Notes under the pieces: generated by a model
Database searches by the model: none
Seen by the model: only the letters and a program-made list of their open reading frames with translations
What the model was told of the DNA's origin: nothing
Program-made: the position numbers and the translations under genes
In this document: positions 32,306 through 40,312 of the stretch, piece after piece
How positions within the stretch are numbered: position 1 is the first letter of the stretch
Layout: each line of letters begins with the position of its first letter
Assembly (NCBI RefSeq): GCF_001886185.1
Contig: NZ_JXLA01000033.1
Span: 1-44,307 of the forward strand
DNA length: 44,307 bases
Reading direction: 5' to 3'
Source of the DNA: Enterococcus raffinosus
GTDB lineage: Bacteria; Bacillota; Bacilli; Lactobacillales; Enterococcaceae

Positions 32306-34735
32306 ATGAGTATTCAAATGAAAGAACAAAACGCGCCGTATTTTGGAAAATTAACCAATCGAATGAATCATTTTCGCGAGTCAGTGTTGACAAAAAAGCC
32401 CTATATTGATGCAGAGCGAGCTTTGCTTGCGACAGAAGCGTATAAGGAACATCAAAATCAGCCCAGTACAGTGAAACGCGCATTGATGCTGCAAAATATT
32501 TTGGAAAAAATGTCGATTTATATTGAAGAAGACACATTAATCGTCGGAAACCAAGCCTCCTCCAACCGAGATGCGCCGATTTTTCCTGAATATACAATGG
32601 AATTTGTTTTGAACGAATTGGATCTGTTTGAAAAACGAGATGGCGATGTTTTCTATATTACTGAGAAAACGAAGGAAGATTTACGCTCGATCGCACCGTT
32701 TTGGGAAAATAATAATCTGCGTGCGAAGGGCTGGGCGTTACTACCGGATGAAGTGAGTGTCTTCATGGAAACTGGTTTCTTCGGAATGGAGGGCAAGCTG
32801 AATTCTGGTGATGCTCATTTAGCGGTGGATTATGGGCAAATGTTGAAGGTAGGTCTAAAGGGGTACAAGGAACGAACGTTGAAGGAAAAAGCAGCCCTTG
32901 ATCTGACGATTCCGGAAAGTCTCGATAAGTATCAATTTTATAAAGCCGTTCTGATCGTAATCGATGCGGTGAAAACATTTGCGGAGCGCTTCTCAGCTTT
33001 GGCTAAGGAAAAAGCCGAGACAGCTGATCCTAAACGTCGCGCTGAATTACTAGAGATCAGCCGAATTTGCGGCAAGGTTCCTTATGAACCAGCGGAGACT
33101 TTCCAAGAAGCGATTCAGGCCACTTGGTTTATTCAATTGATTTTACAAATTGAATCAAACGGGCATTCATTATCCTACGGTCGTTTTGATCAATATATGT
33201 ATCCTTATTTGAAGGCTGACTTAGACAAAGGGACCATCACTGAAGACCAAGCAGTGGAACTATTGACCAATCTTTGGATCAAAACACTAACGGTCAATAA
33301 AGTCCGCAGCCAATCCCATACACTCAGCAGTGCAGGTAGTCCCCTCTATCAAAATGTTACTATTGGCGGTCAAACTCGGGACAAAAAAGATGCTGTAAAC
33401 GAATTGTCTTATTTAGTTTTACGGAGTGTCGCTCAAACAAAATTGCCGCAGCCGAATTTGACAGTTCGCTACCATTCAGGGCTTGATAATCGTTTCATGA
33501 ATGAATGCATAGAAGTGATGAAGCTGGGCTTTGGAATGCCAGCCTTTAATAATGATGAGATTATTATTCAATCATTCATGAAGGTTGGAGTAACAGAAGA
33601 AGATGCTTACGATTATAGCGCGATCGGTTGTGTAGAAACGGCTGTGCCGGGGAAATGGGGTTATCGTTGTACCGGGATGAGCTACATGAACTTCCCGAAA
33701 ATCTTGATGATTGCTATGAACGATGGGATCGATCCAGTTTCTGGCAAGCGTTTTGTTAAGGGCTATGGGCATTTTAAAGACATGAAATCTTACGAGGATT
33801 TACAGGAAGCGTGGGATAAAACAGTACGAGAATTAACGCGAATGAGTGTGATCGTGGAAAATGCCATCGATCTTGGCTTGGAACGAGAGGTGCCGGATAT
33901 TTTATGTTCAGCATTGACGGAAGATTGTATTGGTCGCGGGAAAACCTTGAAAGAGGGCGGCGCGGTGTATGATTTTATTTCTGGACTGCAAGTCGGCATC
34001 GCCAACATGGCGGATTCATTGGCGGCGATCAAGCAACTGGTTTTTGAAGAAGAAAAAGTGACGCCGAATGAATTATGGGAGGCCTTGATGACTGATTACG
34101 GTAGTGAACGCAGTCAGGAAATCCAACAAATGATTTTAAATGATGTACCAAAATACGGGAATGACGATGATTCGGTCGATCAACTGATCACCGAAGCGTA
34201 TGACAGCTACATCGATGAAATCGCAAAATACCCAAATACTCGTTATGGCCGCGGACCAATCGGCGGGATTCGTTATTCAGGAACGTCTTCGATTTCAGCG
34301 AATGTTGGCCAAGGTCGAGCAACGATGGCCACACCAGATGGACGAAATGCGTGGGTGCCGCTAGCAGAAGGCTGCTCACCATCGCATAATATGGATAAAA
34401 ATGGTCCAACTGCCGTATTGAAGTCTGTTTCAAAACTAAGTACCGAAGATATTCTCGGCGGTGTCTTACTAAATCAGAAGGTCAATCCGCAAACGTTAGC
34501 CAAAGAAGAAGACAAACAAAAATTGATCATGTTGTTACGGGCTTTCTTCAATAAGCTGCATGGTTACCACATTCAATACAATGTGGTTTCAAGAGAAACC
34601 TTGATCGATGCACAGAAGCATCCTGAAAAACACCGTGATTTGATAGTTCGAGTAGCCGGCTACTCAGCCTTCTTCAATGTGTTATCAAAAGCAACACAAG
34701 ATGATATTATCGAACGGACAGAACATGTGATTTAA
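32306..34735 (+). CDS. Glycyl radical enzyme of the YbiW/PflD type
   Basis: An 809-residue glycyl radical enzyme. The thiyl cysteine is Cys442 with Glu444 in the GCVE motif (AIGCVETAVPGKWGYRCTG), and the radical glycine is Gly785 in RVAGYSAFF, 25 residues from the C-terminus. The GCVE motif and the C-terminal third (GRGPIGG, SGTSSISANV, ILGGVLLNQKVNP, YHIQYNVVSRETL, DDIIERTEHVI) match what I know of Escherichia coli YbiW and PflD, not the pyruvate formate-lyases with a Cys-Cys pair. YbiW and PflD have been reported to open 1,5-anhydroglucitol- and 1,5-anhydromannitol-6-phosphate to 1-deoxyfructose-6-phosphate. ATG 32306 follows GGAGGG; an earlier ATG at 32285 lies upstream of that site. Confidence 0.9.
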   Translation: MSIQMKEQNAPYFGKLTNRMNHFRESVLTKKPYIDAERALLATEAYKEHQNQPSTVKRALMLQNILEKMSIYIEEDTLIVGNQASSNRDAPIFPEYTMEFVLNELDLFEKRDGDVFYITEKTKEDLRSIAPFWENNNLRAKGWALLPDEVSVFMETGFFGMEGKLNSGDAHLAVDYGQMLKVGLKGYKERTLKEKAALDLTIPESLDKYQFYKAVLIVIDAVKTFAERFSALAKEKAETADPKRRAELLEISRICGKVPYEPAETFQEAIQATWFIQLILQIESNGHSLSYGRFDQYMYPYLKADLDKGTITEDQAVELLTNLWIKTLTVNKVRSQSHTLSSAGSPLYQNVTIGGQTRDKKDAVNELSYLVLRSVAQTKLPQPNLTVRYHSGLDNRFMNECIEVMKLGFGMPAFNNDEIIIQSFMKVGVTEEDAYDYSAIGCVETAVPGKWGYRCTGMSYMNFPKILMIAMNDGIDPVSGKRFVKGYGHFKDMKSYEDLQEAWDKTVRELTRMSVIVENAIDLGLEREVPDILCSALTEDCIGRGKTLKEGGAVYDFISGLQVGIANMADSLAAIKQLVFEEEKVTPNELWEALMTDYGSERSQEIQQMILNDVPKYGNDDDSVDQLITEAYDSYIDEIAKYPNTRYGRGPIGGIRYSGTSSISANVGQGRATMATPDGRNAWVPLAEGCSPSHNMDKNGPTAVLKSVSKLSTEDILGGVLLNQKVNPQTLAKEEDKQKLIMLLRAFFNKLHGYHIQYNVVSRETLIDAQKHPEKHRDLIVRVAGYSAFFNVLSKATQDDIIERTEHVI

Positions 34736-34741
34736 CAAAGT

Positions 34742-34776
34742 AAGACTTGATGAATAGCGAATTCATCAAGTCTTTT
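34742..34776. terminator. Bidirectional terminator after the glycyl radical enzyme
   Basis: A perfect 14-bp stem (AAGACTTGATGAAT with ATTCATCAAGTCTT) is followed by TTTTCG. It overlaps the last codons of the convergent gene at 34766. Confidence 0.85.
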
Positions 34777-35629
34777 CGATTTTATGATATAAATAATCTA
34801 ACCATTCTGAATCTTTACGGCGATTATTAAAAGGGACATAGCCGTTATATTTATAAATGTAGTCGATTTTCCAGCCATCCGTTTTAGTTCTTTTTTTCGC
34901 TATTAGCTGTAATAAATCTGTCGCCCGCGGGTCATTAGCAGATTGGCTTTTTTGAATAATATAAACTAAATCCGTCAATGATAGATGGTAGCTTTGAGGA
35001 AACATGCTTTCAGTGATATGAGCACTGATCGGTTGGCCATTCGATAGTCGGCGAAACATCTTGTGCTGCAGCATATATTCAAGTCCTAAATGAATCATAT
35101 CGTTGACCTTTTCATCATTGGGATCAACTAGGTCCTGATAGGTTAATAAGGCCCGCACTGTTTTTCCGATACCAATAAAGCAAGGCACCTTTTTCATACA
35201 GCCGCCAAACTTACAGATGCCTTTGTGAGGCCAGGCAGTTTTCTGGTTACGATCAAAAACCTGATACTGCTTGATCCAGCTAAGAGCACTCTCCGCTTCT
35301 TTTGAATGTCCTAGTCCAAGGCGGCAATACGCTTCAAAGAGTAGGGCGTTGTAGCAGGGGACGATTTCTTCTGATTTTCCAGTATAAGAAAAGCCTTCTG
35401 CTGTTGCCAATTGTCGATTCACAAATGCGATCAGCTCTTGAGTGAACGGTAACTGCTCTGTGTATGGAATTTCTGATAAACCAATCAACGCAAAAATTTT
35501 TCCTAATGGTTTTAGGTCTTTTATCTGAGTATACCTTTGTATAATGTCTGACTGTTCGAGATGTAGTAGAGGATCTTTGACTAATTCTCCATGATCAGTT
35601 GCGATACGTATCATCAGAGCTTTATCCAT
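34766..35629 (-). CDS. Alpha/alpha-toroid-like protein of unknown function
   Basis: A 287-residue soluble protein, mostly helical. The arrangement CYNALLFEAYCRLGLGHSKEAESALSWIKQYQVFD, then WPHKGICKFGGCMKKVPCFIGIGKTVRALL and HLGLEYMLQHKMFRR, recalls the squalene-cyclase/prenyltransferase-like alpha/alpha-toroid proteins found in many Firmicutes and Actinobacteria. Three cysteines (C-x4-C-x6-C) lie together and could bind a metal. The DxDD motif of cyclases is absent, so I do not assign an activity. ATG 35629 is preferred to GTG 35638 because AAAGG sits 11 nt ahead. It converges with the glycyl radical enzyme gene. Confidence 0.6.
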   Translation of the reverse strand: MDKALMIRIATDHGELVKDPLLHLEQSDIIQRYTQIKDLKPLGKIFALIGLSEIPYTEQLPFTQELIAFVNRQLATAEGFSYTGKSEEIVPCYNALLFEAYCRLGLGHSKEAESALSWIKQYQVFDRNQKTAWPHKGICKFGGCMKKVPCFIGIGKTVRALLTYQDLVDPNDEKVNDMIHLGLEYMLQHKMFRRLSNGQPISAHITESMFPQSYHLSLTDLVYIIQKSQSANDPRATDLLQLIAKKRTKTDGWKIDYIYKYNGYVPFNNRRKDSEWLDYLYHKIEKT

Positions 35630-35720
35630 TTCTTTCACAGCCTTTCGTAGTTATTATCTCAAAGTTTGAATGAAGTAGAACTGTTTAAAAAATTGTGAAA
35701 GTGAGACGAATAAATCGTGT

Positions 35721-35764
35721 AAAACGCACACTGTTCAAGATATTCCTTGGCAGCGTGTGTTTTT
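35721..35764 (-). terminator. Terminator of the DeoR-PfkB operon
   Basis: On the minus strand AAAACACACGCTG and CAGTGTGCGTTTT form a 13-bp stem with one mismatch and a T-run. Confidence 0.65.
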
Positions 35765-36736
35765 CTATCCTTTGATACTTAGCTCATTAATTTCTGTTAA
35801 TTTAACTACTTCAGTGAATTTTTCTACTTGTTTTGGATCAATCGTACCGTTTGTCTCAAACAATGAATTGGAAATGCCGCAGGCCATCGCATATTTGATC
35901 GCATCCTCCATCGCATAACCACGACTGATTGCAAAGGCCATTCCTCCAACTGTTGAGTCTCCACAACCTGTAGTATTCACAATCTCAACTTGCGGAATTT
36001 GTACATCATAGATTGTCGAATGATGCTTGACAATGGCGCCGTCGCCCCCTTGGGAAATCATGATCGTTTCGATATTGTCAAATAGTGGTTCCTTTAAAAT
36101 AGTAATCAGTTCCTCAGTGGAAAGGATCTCCTTTCCTACTAATTCTTCTAACTCATGGGTATTAGGCTTAATAAAGCTAGGACGAACAGCTTGCTGGGTT
36201 AAAACATTCTCCAGCTGCTTACCAGAAATGTCCATTAAAATCGGAAATTCTGTACCTACAATTGATCGAATAAAGCTTAATAAGTGTAGATGAAAGTTTG
36301 AGTCATCAGAATTAACCGATCCGGAAATACAAATCGTATCAATTGCGTATTTTTTTAAAAGACTTGCTACATGCTGGAAAAAGAGCTGCTCATTTTCCTT
36401 CGATAAGTAGAGTCCTTTTTCTACGAGTTCAGTATGTGTATTGCCGTCGTGCATAATGGTGATGGCGTTTCTTGAGTTGCCTTCCACAGGGAGAAACTCT
36501 AGCTGATAGCGTCCTTCTGCAATCAAGGTATCTAGGATCATTTCCCCAACAGGACCACCCAAAATACCTGTCAAAACTACGCCTTCGCCAGATTGAGCGA
36601 TGACTCTGCCAGCATTGATACCTTTTCCGCCAATGGAAGTGTGAGGATTTTCTACACGATTGACTTGATCGAGTGTCAGTGAAGAAACAAGGTAATTGTA
36701 GTCCATTGATGGATTAAGTGTAATCGTTAATATCAT
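35765..36736 (-). CDS. PfkB family sugar kinase (1-phosphofructokinase/tagatose-6-phosphate kinase type)
   Basis: A 323-residue ribokinase-fold kinase. It begins MILTITLNPSMDYNYLV, the N-terminus shared by 1-phosphofructokinase and LacC, has the GGKGINAGRV substrate loop and the ATP/anion-hole motif NTTGCGDSTVGG near residue 250 (GCGDS in place of the more common GAGDS). It should phosphorylate a sugar monophosphate to a bisphosphate. It overlaps the DeoR stop by 4 bp, so the two are co-translated. Together they diverge from the galactitol-type PTS operon, and the kinase product would feed a class II aldolase. Confidence 0.9.
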   Translation of the reverse strand: MILTITLNPSMDYNYLVSSLTLDQVNRVENPHTSIGGKGINAGRVIAQSGEGVVLTGILGGPVGEMILDTLIAEGRYQLEFLPVEGNSRNAITIMHDGNTHTELVEKGLYLSKENEQLFFQHVASLLKKYAIDTICISGSVNSDDSNFHLHLLSFIRSIVGTEFPILMDISGKQLENVLTQQAVRPSFIKPNTHELEELVGKEILSTEELITILKEPLFDNIETIMISQGGDGAIVKHHSTIYDVQIPQVEIVNTTGCGDSTVGGMAFAISRGYAMEDAIKYAMACGISNSLFETNGTIDPKQVEKFTEVVKLTEINELSIKG

Positions 36737-37494
36737 TCCTGCTCCTCCTTGATGATCGTCGTAAATGAGCTGTAGTATTCAAATGTCGTGTCTGAAAGCT
36801 GATCATCGGTGACTAAATAGTCCACATCTGATAAGGAATAGAAGGTGTACACATCTGAACGGTTAAATTTAGAGCTGTCAGCAACAACGCATTTTTTGCG
36901 AGAATGGGCAAAAGCCACTCGTTGAATCGAACCTTCGATAGAATTTGCGGTTGTGATGTTATTATCGAAGACCCCGTTTGTTGCCGCAAAAGCAATATCA
37001 ATATTCAAATTGTCAAAGCTCTTTTCAGCAATTTCCCCGTAAAATTCTTCAGTGGTACGAGAAAATTCACCACCAGTTAACAGGACGCGATAATCGGTGT
37101 TATAGATTAAATAATTAAAAGCCAGCAAACTATTTGTGATGACAAATAAGTTTGCTTTTTTTATTTCTGGCAAAGCATGAAGCATCGTAGTTCCTGCACC
37201 GATGTAAATCGTGTCATTATCGGAAATAATACTGTTCATCACTTTTCCAATGAATTTTTTCTCCGACACATTGGTATCGATTTTTTCTTGAGTGGATAAT
37301 TCCTGTTCGATTTTTTCTAACTTTTGTGCACCGCCATAAATTTTCACTAATAAAGATTTTTCCGCTAATTCGTTGATATCTCTCCGAATCGTCATATCGG
37401 AGACCTTCAAATTTGAAGATATTTCTGGAATGGATAGGTAGTCATTTGCATGTAACAAATCCAAAATTTTTTCTTGACGTTCTTTTTTTAACAT
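36733..37494 (-). CDS. DeoR family transcriptional regulator (second of three)
   Basis: A 253-residue DeoR-type regulator. The HTH is at residues 1-57 (NDYLSIPEISSNLKVSDMTIRRDINELAEKSLL) and the DeoRC sugar-phosphate domain at about 75-235 (IYIGAGTTMLHALPEI, LLTGGEFSRT, CVVADSSKF). It is the first gene of a two-gene operon with the PfkB kinase and lies divergent from the PTS operon. TTAACAAA direct repeats next to both promoters are good candidates for its operators. Confidence 0.9.
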   Translation of the reverse strand: MLKKERQEKILDLLHANDYLSIPEISSNLKVSDMTIRRDINELAEKSLLVKIYGGAQKLEKIEQELSTQEKIDTNVSEKKFIGKVMNSIISDNDTIYIGAGTTMLHALPEIKKANLFVITNSLLAFNYLIYNTDYRVLLTGGEFSRTTEEFYGEIAEKSFDNLNIDIAFAATNGVFDNNITTANSIEGSIQRVAFAHSRKKCVVADSSKFNRSDVYTFYSLSDVDYLVTDDQLSDTTFEYYSSFTTIIKEEQE

Positions 37495-37604
37495 GAAATC
37501 ACCTCATATAAGTAAGCTCTTACAATAGTCCAACTGTTCTTTGGCTATGTCTATACATTAATTAATAGCATTTAAAGAGCAAAAAAGCAAGGATAAAATG
37601 TTCA

Positions 37605-37750
37605 TTGTTGTTAAAGTTTGTTAATATTTTTTGAATCACTTTAATGAAGCGATTTTTTTAAAAATAAAAAAGAAAAAGAAAGCGTTGACAAACGTTTTTT
37701 GCCGTTGTATATTTACATTGTAAAACAAATGTTAACAAAGATTAACAAAT
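37605..37750. promoter_or_regulatory. Shared divergent region: TTAACAAA operators, cre box and PTS promoter
   Basis: A promoter with -35 TTGACA (37685-37690), 17 bp and -10 TATATT (37708-37713) faces the PTS operon. A cre-like AGAAAGCGTTGACA (37677-37690, one deviation) covers its -35. Downstream, 37721-37750 contains three 10-bp direct units (AAACAAAT, TTAACAAA, TTAACAAA). On the other strand the same TTAACAAA word repeats at about 10-bp spacing at 37605-37628, near the DeoR gene. This fits DeoR control of both operons plus CcpA repression. Confidence 0.65.
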
Positions 37751-37784
37751 TATTTCAACGCGAGTTGGGGAGGAGCGAACGTAC

Positions 37785-38243
37785 GTGAACTACAAGGACA
37801 TGTTTGATAAACAGCTGATCAGTCTCGAAGTAGAAGGAGAAAGCGAAGAAAAGGTTTTTGAAACGGTGACTGCGCATTTAAAAGCACTGGGCTTTGTCAA
37901 TGATGGGTACTTAAAAGGCATTACCGCAAGAGAAAAACAATTTCCCACTGGATTGATTACGCAGCATCTGAATATTGCTCTGCCGCATTCTGATCCGGAA
38001 TATATTGAAAAGCCGTTTGTTTATATTGCGCGATTAAAAAATGAGGTAAAGGTCAAGCAAATGGGCGATAGCCAAGAGATGGGAGTTAAGAACTTATTCT
38101 TCCTTGGCATTAAAGATCCCAAAGGGCAAGTGGGTTTACTTCAAGCGTTTATGGAATTATTTATGAAAGAAAACTTTGTTACAGCATTTATCGAAGAACA
38201 GGATAAAAAGAAGATTTATGAACTGTTTACACAAAATATTTAA
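37785..38243 (+). CDS. PTS EIIA, galactitol/fructose type
   Basis: A 152-residue cytosolic phosphocarrier of the EIIA Fru/Mtl/Gat group. The phosphorylated histidine is His68 in IALPHSDP, and a second conserved histidine is His61. It receives phosphate from HPr and passes it to the EIIB encoded next. The start is GTG 37785, preceded by GGGGAGGAG. It is the first gene of the PTS operon and is 32 bp from EIIB. Confidence 0.9.
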   Translation: MNYKDMFDKQLISLEVEGESEEKVFETVTAHLKALGFVNDGYLKGITAREKQFPTGLITQHLNIALPHSDPEYIEKPFVYIARLKNEVKVKQMGDSQEMGVKNLFFLGIKDPKGQVGLLQAFMELFMKENFVTAFIEEQDKKKIYELFTQNI

Positions 38244-38275
38244 TTAAAAAATTATAGAAGCTGGAGGAATTTGAG

Positions 38276-38575
38276 ATGAAAAGAAGATTGATTGTTGCAT
38301 GTGGAAGTGGCGTGGCGACGAGCCAAACGATTGCTAGTAAGATTGCTGGATTGTTAGAGGATGATGGGATTGATTTTCCGATAGAGGCGGTTGATTATAA
38401 ATCTATTCAAAATGAATTACCATCAACCGGAATTTACGTGTACGTTGCACAACCAGATGATGAGGTGTTGGAGAAGGCAGAGGAGTTGGGTGTGAAGGTT
38501 TTTCCAGGGATTCCTTTTCTGACAGGAATGGGAGCGGATCAAATTTATGAAGATATCAAGGCATTGGTTGACTAA
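38276..38575 (+). CDS. PTS EIIB, galactitol (GatB) type
   Basis: A 99-residue phosphocarrier with the active cysteine at residue 9 (LIVACGSGVATSQTIA), the GatB-type loop. The rest (DYKSIQNELPSTGIYVYVAQPD) fits the alpha/beta EIIB fold of the galactitol family. ATG 38276 follows CTGGAGGA. It lies between the EIIA and EIIC genes, as in gatABC operons. Confidence 0.9.
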   Translation: MKRRLIVACGSGVATSQTIASKIAGLLEDDGIDFPIEAVDYKSIQNELPSTGIYVYVAQPDDEVLEKAEELGVKVFPGIPFLTGMGADQIYEDIKALVD

Positions 38576-38598
38576 CGAATAAAAAAATAGAGAAAGAA

Positions 38599-39999
38599 GT
38601 GAGAAGTGTGCAAATATTTCAGGACATCATCAATTATATCTTAGGGTTAGGTTCAGCTATTTTTGTTCCATTGATTATTTTGATTTTAGGACTTGTCGCA
38701 GGAATGAAGTTCAAAAAGGCATTTATGTCAGCGATTACCTTAGGGATTGCCTTTACCGGGATGTCAATGGTTATTGGATTTATGTCTAATGCTGTGAGTC
38801 CAGCTTCAGAAGCGTTAGCTAAAAATACCGGGATTAACTTGCCGGCTTTAGACTTGGGCTGGACAGGTGCAGCAAGTATCACTTGGTCTTGGTCATATGC
38901 GTTTGTTTTCTTTGCAGTCGTGTTGGGAGTAAATTTCGTGATGCTGATCTTGAATTGGACAAAGACACTGAATGTTGACATGTGGAACGTTTGGGGAAAA
39001 GCGCTAACTGCCTACTTGGTGTATTTTATCAGCGGGAACTTGCTGGCCGGATTTGCCACAGCGATCGCTCAAGTTATTCTAGAATTAAAAATGGGGGACA
39101 TGTTCCAGCGTCATATTGAAGATTTAACTGGGATTCCGTTGGTAACCGTTACGCATTTGATGAATATTTCCGCAGTGCTGTTATTGCCGATTAATGTCAT
39201 CATGGATAAAATTCCTTTCTTTAACAAGCGTTCCGATACAAAGGCATTGAAGAAAAAAATCGGCGTATTCTCCGAAAATTCTGTGATGGGCTTTATTATC
39301 GGTTTGGGGCTAGGGTTAGCTGCAGCCTATGGCGTATCTGGTTCGTTAAATTTAGCGATTCAAATTGCGACGGCGATGGCTTTATTCCCAATGATTTCAA
39401 AAATGTTCATGCAATCACTGTCACCATTGGCTGACGCCATGTCTGAAATGATGAAGAAACGCTTCAAAGATCGTGAAGTTTACATTGGTTTAGATTGGCC
39501 AGTATTGGCAGGTCGTTCTGAAATTTGGGTGACGGCGATTCTATTAGTGCCGGTATTTATTGGCTATGCGATCATTTTACCAGGCAATGCAGTCTTACCG
39601 TTAGCGGGTATTATCAACTATTCGATTGCTGTAGGCGGCTTGCTGTTAACGGGTGGTAATCTTGTTAGAATGCTGATTATGGGCGTGATTTCTATGCCAA
39701 TTTACTTATATGCTGCAACGTATTTAACGCCGATTTTAACAGGTCTGGCAGATAAAACTGGGGCTGTTGAAGGGATCAAAAAAGGCCAACAGATTACTTG
39801 GTCATCGATTGAAGGACCAGAATTCCGTATTTTATTTGCAGAGGCCTTTAAAGGCAATATTTTAGGAATTGTTGGAGCGGTTATTTTTATCGCGATGTTT
39901 GTTTGGTTGTACAAATATATGAACAAAGCTAAAGTTCCGAGTCAAAGATATGAAGAACTGGCAGAGAAAAAAGTTAAGGGCGTAAAAGTCGCTAGCTAA
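38599..39999 (+). CDS. PTS EIIC, galactitol (GatC) type
   Basis: A membrane permease of about 463-466 residues with roughly ten hydrophobic segments. The start QIFQDIINYILGLGSAIFVPLIILILGL and the segments TGAASITWSWSYAF and TGIPLVTVTHLMNISAVLLLPINVIMDKIPFF are typical of GatC. It is thought to import a polyol or ketose that is phosphorylated by EIIB during passage. The start is GTG, either at 38599 or at 38608; the second is better spaced from AGAAAGAAGTG. No polyol dehydrogenase lies in this operon, which argues against galactitol itself and for a ketose. Confidence 0.88.
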   Translation: MRSVQIFQDIINYILGLGSAIFVPLIILILGLVAGMKFKKAFMSAITLGIAFTGMSMVIGFMSNAVSPASEALAKNTGINLPALDLGWTGAASITWSWSYAFVFFAVVLGVNFVMLILNWTKTLNVDMWNVWGKALTAYLVYFISGNLLAGFATAIAQVILELKMGDMFQRHIEDLTGIPLVTVTHLMNISAVLLLPINVIMDKIPFFNKRSDTKALKKKIGVFSENSVMGFIIGLGLGLAAAYGVSGSLNLAIQIATAMALFPMISKMFMQSLSPLADAMSEMMKKRFKDREVYIGLDWPVLAGRSEIWVTAILLVPVFIGYAIILPGNAVLPLAGIINYSIAVGGLLLTGGNLVRMLIMGVISMPIYLYAATYLTPILTGLADKTGAVEGIKKGQQITWSSIEGPEFRILFAEAFKGNILGIVGAVIFIAMFVWLYKYMNKAKVPSQRYEELAEKKVKGVKVAS

Positions 40000-40026
40000 A
40001 CCAATCATGGAAGGGTAGGAAAGTGT

Positions 40027-40293
40027 ATGGAAAAGAAAAGAGAGAACAAAGAAAAAACGAAATGGTTTGCTGTGTTGTTTCTTGCAATACTCAGCTTTAT
40101 CCTAGCCTTCTTGACACAGCAAATTCTTTTTAATCTTATTGCAATCGGTTTGGCTATCATCGTTTATAAGTATGGAAATCCAGTTTTGTTTAAAGAGTAT
40201 GACGAACGCAGAAGGAAAAAATACGAGGACGCGATGCGGGTTCGACAGGCCGCACAAACAGCTATTACCAGTAAGAAACTATTCAAAAAATAG
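40027..40293 (+). CDS. Small membrane protein in the PTS operon
   Basis: An 88-residue protein with a charged head (MEKKRENKEKTK), two adjacent hydrophobic segments (about residues 13-46, AVLFLAILSFILAFLTQQILF and LIAIGLAIIVYKY) and a long basic tail (DERRRKKYEDAMRVRQAAQ). It lies 27 bp after EIIC and 19 bp before the aldolase gene, so it is part of the operon. No known family is apparent. A permease-associated or assembly role is possible but not shown. Confidence 0.65.
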   Translation: MEKKRENKEKTKWFAVLFLAILSFILAFLTQQILFNLIAIGLAIIVYKYGNPVLFKEYDERRRKKYEDAMRVRQAAQTAITSKKLFKK

Positions 40294-40312
40294 AAAAAAG
40301 GTGGTCTCGACT

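Noticed and set aside
32306-34735. Classical pyruvate formate-lyase
   Set aside because: The enzyme has a single catalytic cysteine in GCVE rather than the adjacent Cys-Cys pair of pyruvate formate-lyase, and its C-terminal sequence is of the YbiW/PflD type.
40139-40312. N-terminal extension of the FucA-type aldolase
   Set aside because: It lies entirely within the small membrane protein gene in another frame, and the ATG at 40313 has a proper ribosome binding site and the family-typical start.
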